Assembly (NCBI GenBank): GCA_012934845.2 | Contig: WNNJ02002887.1 | Span: 62,001 to 126,000 of the forward strand | Length of the DNA: 64,000 nucleotides | Origin: Pomphorhynchus laevis | Lineage: Eukaryota; Acanthocephala; Palaeacanthocephala; Echinorhynchida; Pomphorhynchidae | Direction: 5' to 3' | In this document: positions 22,301-35,050 of the stretch, in pieces | How the letters are laid out: the number at the start of each line of letters is the position of its first letter | How positions within the stretch are numbered: the first letter of the stretch is position 1 | Translations under genes and position numbers: made by a program | The notes under the pieces: generated by a model | What the model was told of the DNA's origin: nothing | Database searches by the model: none | The model's input: the letters and a program-made list of their open reading frames with translations, nothing else

Positions 22301-22690
22301 GCAAACTTCAAATTGTCAAAAACTCAAGCGTTTTCGATTAATGAATCTGAATTTATTCTAAAAAGATCCAAACTTAATCCTAAGATCTATTTAACACCCA
22401 TATTTTTACAGACTCAGTGGCAGCAGGCTTGTTATATTAAGAGACCATTACTATGAAGGTTTTCTATTCACGGTTATAATGATAAATTGTGCATTATTAA
22501 TTTTCCATTTCATCTAGTCTCCATTCAATGTAAATGTGTATTCTGTGGCTCTCCGTGTGCATCCTTAGTGCATGTCTTTTCTTGTCCACATTTGTCTAAA
22601 TTAGGATTAGCTGAGATTGACAAACTACGTAGATCCTGATATACCGCACACCTGCCGAAATTCTTACTGAAGTATTAACATGTAGATAAC
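19301..22690 (+). mobile_element. LINE D (ORF1, endonuclease, RT, zinc knuckle), nearly full length
   Basis: ORF1 at about 19310-19860 reads SNVIIRELPKSENDMEEV, SILSSAYKLKHFDIYRNVF, HPDISIPEREARKLILNEL and NRIVRSLKTNTFF, the common LINE ORF1 pattern. Endonuclease: FNVEGLQSFVN, DYDILVLCETFCG (from 19878), and PLLIAGDYSAKLLDH near 20235 instead of GDFN. RT: SYRGITLLNYTYKLLS, EQFGFRTNRPTLNALDIV, TIFIDFAKAFDSLK, GVIQGDPLSP and VMYEDDLALM (YEDD rather than YADD). After the thumb (YLGLQLNSRWSF) comes a knuckle with CVFCGSP and HVFSCPH near 22540. There are several stops and frameshifts. The clade is uncertain. Confidence 0.88.
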
Positions 22691-23400
22691 TTATCTTAAA
22701 TATGTATATATTTTTTGCCTGTTTATGGAATGCAACATTTGTTTGTTTTTCAATCCCTACCGAATAACACTGTATTTAAAGACGCTATTGCTGCCAGGTA
22801 GAGTCAGCTCTTCAGAGACGTTCCCAAAAATTGATCATGTGGTCAAACCAATTCCATATCTCATGCTCTGTCGTGTAAACACGGATACCTCCCGATCGTC
22901 AGGCATAATTGTATATGTGATTATATTGCAAAAGCCATTACAAAAGTATCGTCCGGCGTGCAGGTCGAGCCAATACTTCAACCACTCAATCCAAATGTCA
23001 CCTTTCAAGCATCGAGTACATCCACAGAATTCGTAAATTTGAATACTCAATTTTCCTGCCATTTATTTTGTCATGCTCGTCTAGTATTATTGTTGATGCT
23101 AACCGTTGTCTCCGAAGTATTGCTCGTAAGCTAGCTCTCAAAAACTACAGCTCATACACTGCCGAAATTGAGAGGCTGCAAAGAACAATCGGGTGTATCA
23201 TCATGCGCGGCATATCCATAAGCCTCAGATCACCTAGCTCTTCATTGCTGCAATCAGTCACAACGTCAAGATCCTGATCCTTTTGACTAAAAGTTAAACA
23301 AAGTATTTTCTTTCTTCTTTGACAATATTTAGCGGGCCTCTTTCGCGGGAACTCTCTTATTAATTCTATATAAAAAAATTAAAAAGTAGTATAAAAGTAG
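22691..23400 (-). other. Unrecognised coding-like remnant
   Basis: Minus-strand frames read CGCTRCLKGDIWIEWLKYW and FTRQSMRYGIGLTT (22835-23062), and upstream DLDVVTDCSNEELGDLRL (near 23250). The composition is less AT-rich than the surroundings and looks like old coding sequence. I cannot assign it: a DNA transposase or a dead host gene are both possible. Confidence 0.35.
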
Positions 23401-23984
23401 TATTTAATATTAGTAAAAACTAGAATTGTTGATATGAACATTGAATTAAAATTTATTAACGCACAAAGAAATAAGTATTCTAAATAAAACTTACGATTAT
23501 AGAACGCTTTATATAAAATTAGATTTAGCTGATATAAAGGAATTGTTTGAAGAACTAATTAAACTTATATTCGGAAATAGATTTACATATATATGCTATA
23601 ATAACTATAACGCATATCTAAGAAAAATAAAACCATCGAATAGTAAAATAAAAAATTTACAATTTATAATATAAAATTTATATTTTATAATAATTTATAT
23701 TTATTAAAATTTTATTTTTTTTATGAATATTTTTATTAAAAAGTGAACAAATTTATCCAGGTAGCCTTATTCTTAATAAAACCAATATTAATGATAAAGA
23801 AAGTATATATCTCGATATGAGCATTAAATTAACATCAATTAAAACTACTTTTAATTTATATCGTAAATATGACATGTTTAAATTTACAAGAAACATATTT
23901 TTGCATGAGCATTCATGTATACCATAAAATATATAATATAATACACTAAATAATAAAATTTTAAGAATTGCAACAATATGTAGT
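23401..23984 (+). mobile_element. Penelope-like element, copy 2 (internally deleted)
   Basis: LTYDYRTLYIKLDLADIKEL at about 23490 matches the DFSTLYT region. The element then jumps to the thumb part (23745 onward) that is nearly identical to 19047-19300. The palm with YIDD is missing. Confidence 0.8.
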
Positions 23985-24527
23985 TACGCTTCGGTTGCTA
24001 AGAATGTGATTTATCGTTCACTACTTGCTACTTCACGTATATCACGTCGTTCGCTTCTTGAATTCATTCGAGCTTCTGAAGGTGAAACTAAGCGTGTCTC
24101 GAATGTCATTATTAGAGAATTACCAAAATCAGAAAATGAAATGGAGGAAGTTCGGATTGTCTTATCTAGTATTGGAGTCGACCTTAAAGACACCTTACGT
24201 ATTTGGATTCATCGTCTTCCTGCCCGTTGAAAAGACGTCCCTCCTTGGTTATTACTAACTACAGATGACCAAACATCTAATAGTATTTTATCAAGTGCTT
24301 ACAAACTAAAACATTTCGATATTTACCGTAATGTATTTATTCATCCAGATATTTCGATTCCGGAAAGAGAAGCTCGTAAACTTATCTTAAATGAATTACA
24401 CGAAAAAAGAAAATCAGACCCATCTAATTTTTATTTTATACGAGAGAATAGAATAGTTCGATCTTTAAAAACAAATACATTCTTCAATACCTCCGAAACA
24501 AATATCGTATCTTCTAACATCTTACTA
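23985..24527 (+). mobile_element. LINE D 5' fragment (ORF1), duplicate copy
   Basis: It repeats 19300-19845 almost exactly, including the same PLE-to-LINE D junction (GCAACAATATGTAGTTAC then TTCGGTTGCTAAG). The pair therefore looks like a duplication of a PLE/LINE D joint rather than two insertions. It stops abruptly at ATCTTACTAAA. Confidence 0.85.
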
Positions 24528-24568
24528 AATGACATGGAGGAAGTTCGGAATGTCTTATCTAGTATTGT
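24528..24568 (+). mobile_element. 41-base LINE D piece joined to PLE
   Basis: 24528-24568 equals 19447-19487 (from AATGACATGGAGG to TCTAGTATTG) and then continues directly into PLE text TTTTTAAGCTTTATAGAATA. It carries the variant bases of the 19 kb copy, not of the adjacent 24.1 kb copy. Confidence 0.8.
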
Positions 24569-24945
24569 TTTTAAGCTTTATAGAATATGAATTTGTTCAT
24601 AACTGTGCAAAAACTAAATCTAAACAATATAAATATATGAAATATATGTTTCGATACATTGATGATATATGTGTATTTAATTCTAGCAATTTTTATTCAA
24701 TTAGTGAGCACATTTATCCAGAAAGCCTTATTCTTAACAAATTCAATATTGATGATAAAGAAGGTGTATATCTAGACATGAACATTAAATTAACATTAAC
24801 TAAAACTATTAATTTATACTTAAATATGACATATTTAAATTTACAAGAAACATATTTTTGCATGAGCATTCATGCATACCAGATAATATATAATATAATA
24901 CATTAAATAATGAAATTTTAAGAATTGCAACAATATGTGATGATA
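24566..24945 (+). mobile_element. Penelope-like element, copy 3 (palm and thumb)
   Basis: It reads FLSFIEYEFVHNCAKTKSKQ, MKYMFRYIDDICVFNSSNF (intact YIDD), ISEHIYPESLILNKF and GVYLDMNIKL, with frame breaks afterwards. It ends at the same GCAACAATATGT as the other copies. Confidence 0.85.
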
Positions 24946-25200
24946 TTGTCTTTAAAATCATTTTAATAATTTAAAAGATACATATTTTAAAATATGTTAC
25001 TATAAAAATTTAGTAAATTTGTTTATACAAATCTAGATTTAATAGTTTTTTAATAAGCGTTTGAAAAATTAAATAATCTTATATTCGGAAATAGACATAT
25101 ATATGTTAAACAACTATAGAAGCCTATCTTACAAAAATTATACCATCAAGTAAATATATGGATAAAAAATATTTTAATAAATCAAATTTTATGAATGGAT
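24946..25200 (+). mobile_element. Penelope-like element, short eroded piece
   Basis: GTTTATACAAATCTAGATTT, TTATATTCGGAAATAGA and ACCATCAAGTAAATATA match copy 1 (17840-17980), with small deletions. Confidence 0.65.
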
Positions 25201-28200
25201 AATAAACAATATGTTTGTATTAGAATAAGATAACCTAGATGATCAAATGTCACAGTTCCTCCTGATGACCTCTAATTCTTATTCCTCTAATTCTTATTCT
25301 TACTAGCATTAAAGTGCAATTATTTTATAACATTTTTAATATGGCTTGAATTGGAGACAGCAGTTAAATTACAATAATTCAAATGCTCTATTCACACCGA
25401 TTTCATTCTTGTCAAAAATACTTTTAATTTATTTTCAATTAGAATTAAATCTCTGATTAGCCATTAACAATATGGCTAATTTGAGCTTATTTGAGATGGA
25501 AAATATAAAATTTAAGAGAGATTAAAAATCTCTCTTAGATTTAGATTATAAATCTCTCTTTTTTAAGGTGGGAATCTTTTCTATAAATATGCTAAGAATA
25601 AATTATGGTTAGCAAGTAAATTAAGATGTTAAAACGATTGTTTTGTTTCATAAAATTGCATAAAAGTAAACGATTTATTCTGAAAACTAACAGATTTGAA
25701 ATTTCTGATACGACTTTTTTATGTTTTGAAAATGCTATTTTTGATACAAAAATTACTATTAGAGATAACTCCAAAATACTTTATGCATATTAATGAAGAA
25801 TTTTTGTTTCGACGACATTTTATTTATAATAGAAAATTAAATTTCGACATTAAATTTTAATTTTGATTCGATTTCAGCGGCGATTAACAGTTTTATTCTA
25901 AAATCTTTTAATAATCAGTTTGTCAATTAAATCTAATTTGTCGTATTTTGAATATGTAAAGTTCAAATAGTTCAAATATATGTATTTTTATAATTAATCA
26001 AATATAATATTTTATATATTATATATATTATATATAATATTTGATGGATTATAATATATAACCCATCAAATAATCTATTGAATGTTTTTACATAATATAA
26101 TTTGTATAATACGACACTTACATGTTAATGATATATAACTATATGTTAATGATAAACTATTTTAATGCTGTCTGCGTCGCAAATTCCACAAAACACAAAA
26201 ATGAATTAGAAGAAACTTTTATTTTGACAGCTTTATGTAAAAAATGAAAAATGCATACTCTACACAGCTCGTAAATAAACTTCTACGAAATTCAAAAGAA
26301 ATCACATCGCATTCTAGACAATTTCTCAAAATGTTTTTATCATTTTATAGCAAATAAAGAAAATGCAATTGTCAAGAGAAATCATTAGCTGCTGCATATG
26401 TGGTGCTTTTGTAAACTAGTGAAGCTCCTAAAGATTAGATTTTCGCGATATTATGAAGTTGAATTGTTTTAAATTCTAAGCACTTAATCATTGCTAAAAT
26501 TATTAGTGAAAATCCTAATTAGTTTAAATTCAGTGTTGTCAATAATAAATCGGAATCAGTTATTTTTAAATTTAATTAAAGATAATTTTCTGAAGATGCT
26601 AACAGAAGTTAGCGAAATATCAAAAATAATTTCTTCGTTCCTTTGATCCAGCTCCAATAATAATTTATTAAACATAATAATAAATATTTTAATCTTACAA
26701 TTTTATTTTATTTAAAAATATAAAATTTTATAATACGAATTTATATAAACTGAAAACTTTAAAAAGCTCAATTCTTGTAAATTGATTAATGAATAATATA
26801 CGATGCATCAGAATTGAAGGTCATGATTTTTTAGTTAAAAAATTTAGCTAAATTTAACATTAATATTTAATTTTAAATATTAATATTTTAATATTTAACA
26901 TTAACATTTGAATTATCAAAGAGTCAAAATTAAAAGTTTCAAAATAAATATCAACTTTTGAATTGAATCCGTTAAAACCATATTATGTTTAATGTGATTA
27001 ATATTGTATGTTTTTTAATTACGTATATCCAAATAAAGATTACTAAAGATAATAATAAATAAATAAATTACTAAATAAAGATTTTAAATCTAGTGATATG
27101 CCATAATTATATACGAACAATTGAATTGGAATAGCGAAGGCTAAAAGGTTTCTTAATTTTGCTTCAAATGTGATTAAATGTAATTTTAACAAAATGAATA
27201 TACCCAAATTATTTAAATACTTTTTAAACACAAAGTTAGCATAAATATTTATTTATATAAAAATAATAAAATTATTTATATATAAATAATATAAACTTAA
27301 ATTATAATAAAAATTTATATTTATCTATTTTTGTGAGCTATGTAAAATCAAAACAAATTTATTTGCTTGTTTTAATGTATAATGATATAATTTCTTTTGT
27401 TTTAACGAGAACATTTATTTATAATTTATATTAACATATATGCATTAAATATGTTAAATATAATATTTTTATACAGTTATTTATCCAGATATTCTTTAGT
27501 AAAAACAGTAAGAATAAAGAGTAAGCATATATAATATATTATATATAATTATATTTTTAAATTGAATTTATATGATAATAGATTGAATAATTGTATCACA
27601 TACAATTATTAAATAATTATATACTTTGCATTGTATAAAATATAATTTTATTTATATTTTATTATGTAAATATAAATGTCTTTTGTAAACGAAGACAAGC
27701 ACATTTACAATAAGCTGCTTTGATGCAATAATCCGTATGTATTCATTAATTCGATTAATATAGGCTACACATTTACAAAAATTATATATTGGACTAACAT
27801 ATTTTAAATTTATATTGCACTAAATAAAATATGAATTGACATATTTTGAAACTTAAACTTTGATTTTAGCATTTGAAATTTTAAATAAATTTAATAAAAT
27901 GTAAACTTAAATAAATTATTTTTAAATAAACTGATTTTTCAAACAAATACCTAGAGAAAGTCATAATATTACAATTCATTGAAATACTTTCATATTTCAT
28001 GTTTGAAATAATATGATCGTCAACAGTGTTATGAGCTAGTGATCTACATAGTTGTTTTATAAATAAGTAACATAAAACACGAATGTTATGGTGCATTCCT
28101 ATAAAAAGAACAGTAATCCATAAGGTAGTAATTTAGGTAAAACTAAAATGATTGCATTAGCTAGTAGATTTTCATGTGTTTACTTTACACAGAGCATCCG

Positions 28201-29394
28201 TTTAGCGTGGAAATGGTGATTTATAAAGCTTTAAAACGCTCATAGTAATCGAACAGATGCACCGTGATATCTTCAAAATAAATAACGTATGCCTTCAGAA
28301 CAAATAGTTTCTGGCTGCGACCTAATCTGTTATCGAGTAAAAACATTATCGAATAAAAGAAGGAGCAAAATGTCAAAACTGAATATAGACTATGTTTTAG
28401 ACTAAATGCAAAAAAAAACATTGAGGTGAATTCATCCAGATTATATAATATAAAACGCAAATCAATATAGAAATGATATTTCATTCAACTAAAATTATCT
28501 GAAAAGTATAGAGTAGAAGACGCGTGTTATTGGCCTTATTGAGTTTATAAATATGTTTTTATGAATTAGTGCTAAAGTACCATCACAACCTTATATAGTT
28601 AGCTACTCGTTAGGTACTTGAATACATGTTCATCAGAAAGTGAAAAATAACCACTGAAGCATCTAAATATATAATGAAAATCGTATTTTTTAAGTGAACC
28701 CATCGGAAAGACGTGCATGTGTTCAAATATACGAGATATATATAAACCTTGCTAAAAAAATAAAAAATTAAATGTAAAAATATTTTATTACGTTCGGATC
28801 AGCCAATAATAAACATCCCGGACAAAATCTGTTGTGCTATAATTTTGGCACGTCAGCTAAATTTTTACAATTGGGTTAGAAATAATACAACTTCACATTT
28901 AATCATGTACATTTGAATATACTCTCACTAATAAATAGCTTTTGCGCAGATAATGATTACTTAAAACAGCATGCTCGGATTAAGCATCCAACAGAGGAAG
29001 ATTAATGCCATAATTAAGCAGTCTGGACTCTCTATATATGCATCAAGCAGTAACGAGTATCTCTGACTATCGATTCAAATTTTTTCCGTTTGATAAATAC
29101 ATTTCTTTTTGCTGGCAGCTAGTAAAAAAAGAACATTTGAAGGTACACCTCCACACAGTATACATAGAGAATTTTGTATGCGTGTAGAATGCTTCTCACT
29201 GCCTAATACAGTAATATAAGGCCTTTGTGGTACATTAAAACTGTCGGTTTGCTAAAACAATCGATTTGCTTAAAGCAACATATCACTTAAGAATATAAGA
29301 ATATATTCAGATAAGTATTCCAAATGAATAATCAATATTTAATAGAAAATTCACATGAGGTTTCTCTGTGTCTGATTTAGACTTTAGACAATGA
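25201..29394. other. AT-rich DNA without recognisable genes
   Basis: About 4.2 kb of A/T-rich sequence. Short ORFs are chance. Structures seen: hairpin AAGAGAGATT/AATCTCTCTT at 25514-25536, with a third copy of AATCTCTCTT nearby, and TATA-rich palindromic runs around 26010-26090. Confidence 0.6.
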
Positions 29395-30005
29395 TTTTAA
29401 TTTATTAAAATCGGATTTTTTCTCGATTGCTCGAAGACAGTGTCTCGACACAACCGCCACAGTGCAGTCAATGCTATTATTCGTAGTGCTCTGATGGCGG
29501 CCGGTGTCCTATCTCGCCTAGAATCAGTTGGACTATGCAGAGATGGCGGTAAATGACCGGATGGCGCTTCATTGGTCCCTTGGGAAAGGGGACACCTACT
29601 TGTATGGGACTTTACCTGTCCCAACACACTTGCGGCAGTAATTTGTTCAACGCAGTCTGTGCGCCGGGCGAGGTGGTGAGAGTGGCCGAGAATCATAAGC
29701 TGGACAAATACAGGAGCATCGATGCGTTCCAATACACTTTTGTCCCATTGGCGATCGAGACAATAGGGGCAGCCGGACCGATTACGTCCAGCTTTCTGGA
29801 ATCTCTAGGGAAGAAGCTAATTGCCGCTACAGGCGATCGGAGAGCAGCGATATTTCTCTCACATAGATTAAGCTGTGCGGTGAAACGAGGCAACGCTCCC
29901 TGTCTTTTGGAGGTTGCCCAGGGGACTGCAGAAGATTATCAATCTGATCTTCATCATGATTTCCCATTTATAAACTTATTGTATTTTGTGACATTAAGAA
30001 AATAA
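29395..30005 (+). mobile_element. LINE F C-terminal domain fragment
   Basis: In one frame it reads NRHSAVNAIIRSALMAAGVL, then GGK-stop-PDGASLVPWERGHLLVWDFTC (29540-29620). After a frameshift it reads KLDKYRSIDAFQYTFVPLAI, ETIGAAGPITSSFLESLG and RLSCAVKRGNAPCLL. This is the C-terminal region of a group of invertebrate RT elements with the pattern RPDG...VPW..G..LVWD.TC...E..K..KY...F.P...ET.GA.G. The spacing of PDG, WD and E..K looks like a PD-(D/E)XK restriction-type endonuclease (inference). It is a 5'-truncated dead copy, less AT-rich than its flanks. Confidence 0.8.
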
Positions 30006-32959
30006 TTTATTACAAAAAAATCAAAATTAATTCAATAATTAATTAAATGTTTGAGCTTAATTAAAACATCGAATTCTAATATATGGAATTAAGCAACAAA
30101 TAATTATCAAAATTAAAATTAAATAATAAATTAATAAATTAATTTGAAACAAAAATACGTCACTTATATAATTAATATATGCGCGTTATAAACTTGGATA
30201 AGCTCGCATTTATGTTGACATAAAAAATTGGCATTAATTTGATAAAGTGCGATAATCTACGATAGAGCCCAATCAGAAAAACATGCATATCTAAATGTTA
30301 ACAAAGGTTGGCATTAGATTTCAAACAGTGTTGATATAATATAAATATTTGTTTTATTTCAACATTTAAATTATAATGGCACGAATCAAATTCTGGATTT
30401 CTTTTTCTATTAAAGTAAAACTTTAATAGTAAAAATAACTATCAGCTGTATTAGTTACTTGTGAAATATATTTAGCACGAGTTGCTCTCAGTAAAAACTA
30501 AAATATCAAATCTAATTCTACATTTAACTTTTACGTTATTCTATCGTATTGCTACAGCTTGAGTCGCTTTTAATGCAAGTTAAGTAAGAAACGTTTTAGC
30601 AAAATGTAGCAAGTGTATTCGAGTGTTATAGCATATTCAGTGTAACTAAGATATCGGGGAGTCACCGTTATCTTAAATATCAAAGTTGGGAATTCGTAAC
30701 AAATTAAAACACCGATATCTTTGTCTCAGTCTGTAAAATGTTACGAATAAAAATGTTCTAGATAGAAGCCGTGTTTTCCGATACCCTTCATAAGCTTATG
30801 GTAAACGGATACTATAAAATAATAAAAAACAAGTACTAATAGTGATCTTATTTTGAGAGTGGAGATTTCTTAAATTTGGAAAATTCACGTAGGTTTAAAT
30901 GTGATAGATTTGGACGTAATGAAAATGCCTGGGGAATGTGTATTTCGTGAAATATAGATTTAAAGCACGTGATGAAAATAAAATAACTTAGACGAGGGTG
31001 AAATGTATAATAAGACAAAAACGACTGTAGGGCTAAATCAGAATTTCAAAAATAACATAAGATCATGTGACAATGAATCAACAGAACTTATAAAATTTAA
31101 GAAACGCTTTGAAAATCTTAGTAACAGAGTGCATTTAAGTAGTCAGTTAAAATAACAGTTGCGAACGATCAATATCTCATAAAAAGAGCTAAAGAATTTC
31201 CAGAAGTTTCGGCAGGCACAAAACTACTAGTCACAACTGAACACAATAATCGACACAGAGTTGTCGATTATTCTATTACGTCCAAATAAGTAGAGTAAAG
31301 AAACATTTTAATTTCTAGGGTAGGGAAGATTGTGTATTTTCGAAATAGTAATTATAATTCCAATAATGCTTAGTTAATGTTCTGCTTTTTATAGATTTTC
31401 CATGTTGATTTCTTTTAAATACATTTCCCTGAACATCACGTTTGAAATAAGCAAATGTTAGTTATCGCAATAAGGTAACACTGTTCGAACTGATTATTTC
31501 CGAGTGTTGGGTATGTGGCTGACGCAAAATCGCGATTGAACGTTTATAATTTAATACCATTCAATTAAGTATGAATATGTTCATCCTTGCAATAAGATAT
31601 TCAAAATAGCTCGAAGTAGCACTTGGAACACAGCGATAATTTAAATAATAACTGAAGTAATAACATTGACCTTGGAGCACAGCGATCAAACATAAACTTT
31701 GAAAAAACCTGTTTAGGTATATGGAACAGAATGATGACGCTAATTAATAACTATAAAAATGTAAAGTTTTCTGTAATAAAGTAGTTCTATGTTTGTGAAA
31801 ACAATGTGGATATTTTCTATGTCCGAATGAATGACGGCATAAAATTTTAAATCCTTTCATAACACGAGGAGAATGAAAATGAAAAGAACAAAAGATATTT
31901 CTTTTTGTAATTAAATAGAAGACATCAAAAAATTATATTTTAGCTAAAATAGGCGATTTTGCTTTGATAGCTTGTAGTAACAAAATATTTAATATTTAAA
32001 TATATAAAAATATATATTTAATATATCTTTAATATATATATTTTTAAAACATATTTTAATTATTTTAAATATAAAAATCACAAATTATTTGTAGGCAAAA
32101 TAAAGTGAATTTACAAACATTTCAAATTACTTCTTAAATTATGATAACGGGACCTTAATATTTTGTTATGTACTCACTATATAATCAAACGTTTGGATAA
32201 ATGAATATAAATATAGCGCAATGTCGAAAGTCTGAAACACAAAATACTTTTTTATTAAAATTCTTCTTCTCGACAAATACCAGAAGATATAAGATTAATA
32301 CAGTAGAACTAATTAACTAATTAAACGAATTAATACTAACTAATTATGCAATAGTAACCGATAAATAAAAATTTTAAAATCCTAATCTCTGGGCTTAACA
32401 GATTTATAGATTAGATATTATACGTCATCTGAATGAACTGCTATGTAATCAGGTTTCAATCCCTATTTTTCAATAGTAACTATTTTTACTTTGCATTAGA
32501 GTGTCATTCAAACTTGTGCAGTCCCTTGTCTCATTCTAAAGTCTTTCTTATTTCAGTTTAAAAAGAAACTAAAATTTATAATGATTAAAATATTAAATAT
32601 TAAATCATGATGAAAACATTAATAATTAAAATATATAATTATGATTAGATGTATCAGACTTAAGATTATACGTCTTTGAAATGAACTTCAGGTTTCGACC
32701 CATTTTTCACAACTCAACCTATCAGTGGGGTCAAACACTGGTAATGATGTATTACCAAAAATGTTAATCATGGATAACAATCATAAACCAAGTTAAATAT
32801 ATCTTAAATATAATAATGAAGTCAACATTATACTAATTGGTTAATTAGTTGAGATACAATCCAGTTTTTTATATTGTAGAAAATCATGGATTTTTTGTGT
32901 GCACCGAAATACCGTGTTGCCCTAAAAAAATCTCATAAGTAATCGAAATTAAATTTCTT
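30006..32959. other. AT-rich DNA without recognisable genes
   Basis: No supported ORF. A perfect hairpin with 11-bp arms AATAATCGACA/TGTCGATTATT lies at 31245-31272. Runs of ATTTAAATATA occur near 31990-32040. Confidence 0.6.
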
Positions 32960-33760
32960 CAAGAGCATGCCAAGATTAGTTTTAAAGATAAGTTCTAAGC
33001 TGATTATTTAACGAGCTTCAGAAATGTTCGAAGTTTTTACGCGTTTGAGGGAAGCAATTGATATGAATTTCAAAAGTTCTAAAGATGGGTGAGGACTGTC
33101 TCTTTGAGTGTATCAGACACATCTCAAGCAAATGTTCTGAAATAAATATCGCGTTACAAGTGATCGAAAAAAGTTCGCTTGTATAAGTGGTAAAAATAGG
33201 ATTTCTTTATATAATCCAGGATTAATTTTAAAGATCAGTTCAAAATATATTCTCTGTGATGAGCTTGAGATAGTCTAATGTTTCTTCGCCTTTGAATGAA
33301 GCAACTTATAGGGATATCGTATGTGATGAGAATGATGATGAATGTCTCTTAGTGTATCAAGCACATCCCACTGGAAAAAGACTAAAATAAAGATCGCGTT
33401 AAAAGTGATCGGAAGAACAATATTTCTGATATAAGCGGTCAAATGAGGTTTCTTCACAGAAACAAGACAGAATACAAAAATTGCATCAAAAAAGATCGCT
33501 TTACAAGTGACTGAAATAATAAGATATCGAGTATAAAAAGTCAAAATGAGTTCTCATTTTGACAAACCCGGTATTAGTTTTAAGATCAGTTTGAAGCTAA
33601 TTATTTGTGACGAGCTTGAGGTATTTTTGATGTTTCTAAACATTTGAAGAAAGCAAATGATATGGATAAAACATAAATTGATTTGTATGAAGAATGCCAG
33701 TGTCTCAGACTCATCGCACTGGAAAGAAACTTTAAGATCGCATTACAGGTAGGCACCACT
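32960..33760. repeat. Degenerate tandem repeat, three units of about 200-330 bp
   Basis: Each unit has the same order of landmarks: AATTTTAAAGATCAGTT, a GATGAGCTTGAGAT-like box, GTTTCTTCGCCTTTGAATG-like text, AGTGTATCAAGCACATC, and AAAGATCGCGTTAAAAGTGA (near 32970-33165, 33220-33410 and 33575-33745). The middle unit is followed by an extra half copy (33490). A hairpin GTCAAAATGAG/CTCATTTTGAC lies at 33540-33563. Confidence 0.7.
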
Positions 33761-34204
33761 TAGTCAGCTTGTGTATGATTTTCACGGGAATCTGAAGGCA
33801 AGCTATATTCTATTACTACGAGTCTAGACACCTATCGTTGTGGTCTGCCTTCATTGCGACCCAATTTCCTGAACAGGGACTGACATATGCAATAGCAATT
33901 TAATTACTATTTAGTAAATACTACAAATTCGCTATAATTTAATTATTTAAGACAATAATGTTTGCTGCGGATAAGCCACCACGATTGAGAAATGATTCAT
34001 AAAGATGTGAAATAACAAAGTTGTCCCTTGGTTAAGAATGTGCTTTAAAAAACGATAACTGATAATCAATTTTACTGTTGAAATGTACTTGATATTTAAG
34101 CGAGGATGACTGAATAATTACTTTTGGAATCAATATACGGCTAAAATATTCTAGTATTAATTGAATTTAATAAATATGCAAATAATCAAATAGAAATCAA
34201 ATAT
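33761..34204. other. AT-rich spacer
   Basis: Nothing recognisable. Confidence 0.5.
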
Positions 34205-35050
34205 ACTATAAATAATGAATATACAGTTAACTAGATACCAACTATAACGCATATCTAACAAAATTTAAAACCCCTTGAATTAATAGAATCCTTAAATATT
34301 TTAATAAATCAAAATTATTTAATGGTAGGGAAATAAAAGGTGTTCCAATGGGTGGTAATAGTAGCCCAATTATAGCTGACTTGTTTTTAAGCTTTATAGA
34401 ATATGAATTTGTTCATAACTGTGTAAAAACTAAATCTAAACAATATAAATATATGAAATATATGTTTCGATTCATTGATGATATATGTGTATTTAATTCT
34501 AATAATTTACATTTTAAATTAACATTTTTGATATTTTTTATAGAAAGATTTTAAATTAACACTAGGGACATTTATATTTAGATCAATACAACGTGTTTTA
34601 ATTGGAGGTAATAGTCTCAATAATAGCTGACTTATGACTCATAACTGTTATTAACTCATAACTCATATTCATAACTCATATTCACTTCGAAAGCGTCATG
34701 ACAACAAAACATATTTAGTCAAAGTAAATAGACAAAGGAACTCAATTATATATTCAAAATAGACTTATTTCAATATAGGGGTATTCATTTTGATTTTTTA
34801 AATAATGAATACTTGGTAATAGCTAAAAAAGTTGATGTGATTGAAAACTAAAATCCATAAACGAATTTATAACAATCACATTTCAATAATTCACATTATT
34901 GAAATTTATCCAAATAGTTTAATTTTTAATAAAGCTAGTATTAATGATAAAAAGGTATTTATATAGATATGAACATCGAATCAACATATATTAAAACAAT
35001 TATTAAATCCTTATGGATAGATAGTAAATAATACACTTAATGTTAAAATA
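34205..35050 (+). mobile_element. Penelope-like element fragments, copy 4
   Basis: The frame 34348-34554 reads MGGNSSPIIADLFLSFIEYE then MKYMFRFIDDICVFNSNN, with the GxxxSPxxADLFL and IDD boxes intact. Before it, AACTATAACGCATATCTAAC matches 23610. After it, broken pieces repeat GGAGGTAATAGTCTC (34603) and the thumb text (34900-35010, TTAATGATAAAAAGGTATTT). Confidence 0.8.

Noticed and set aside
29397-29732. Minus-strand 111-codon ORF
   Set aside because: Antisense shadow of the LINE F C-terminal fragment.
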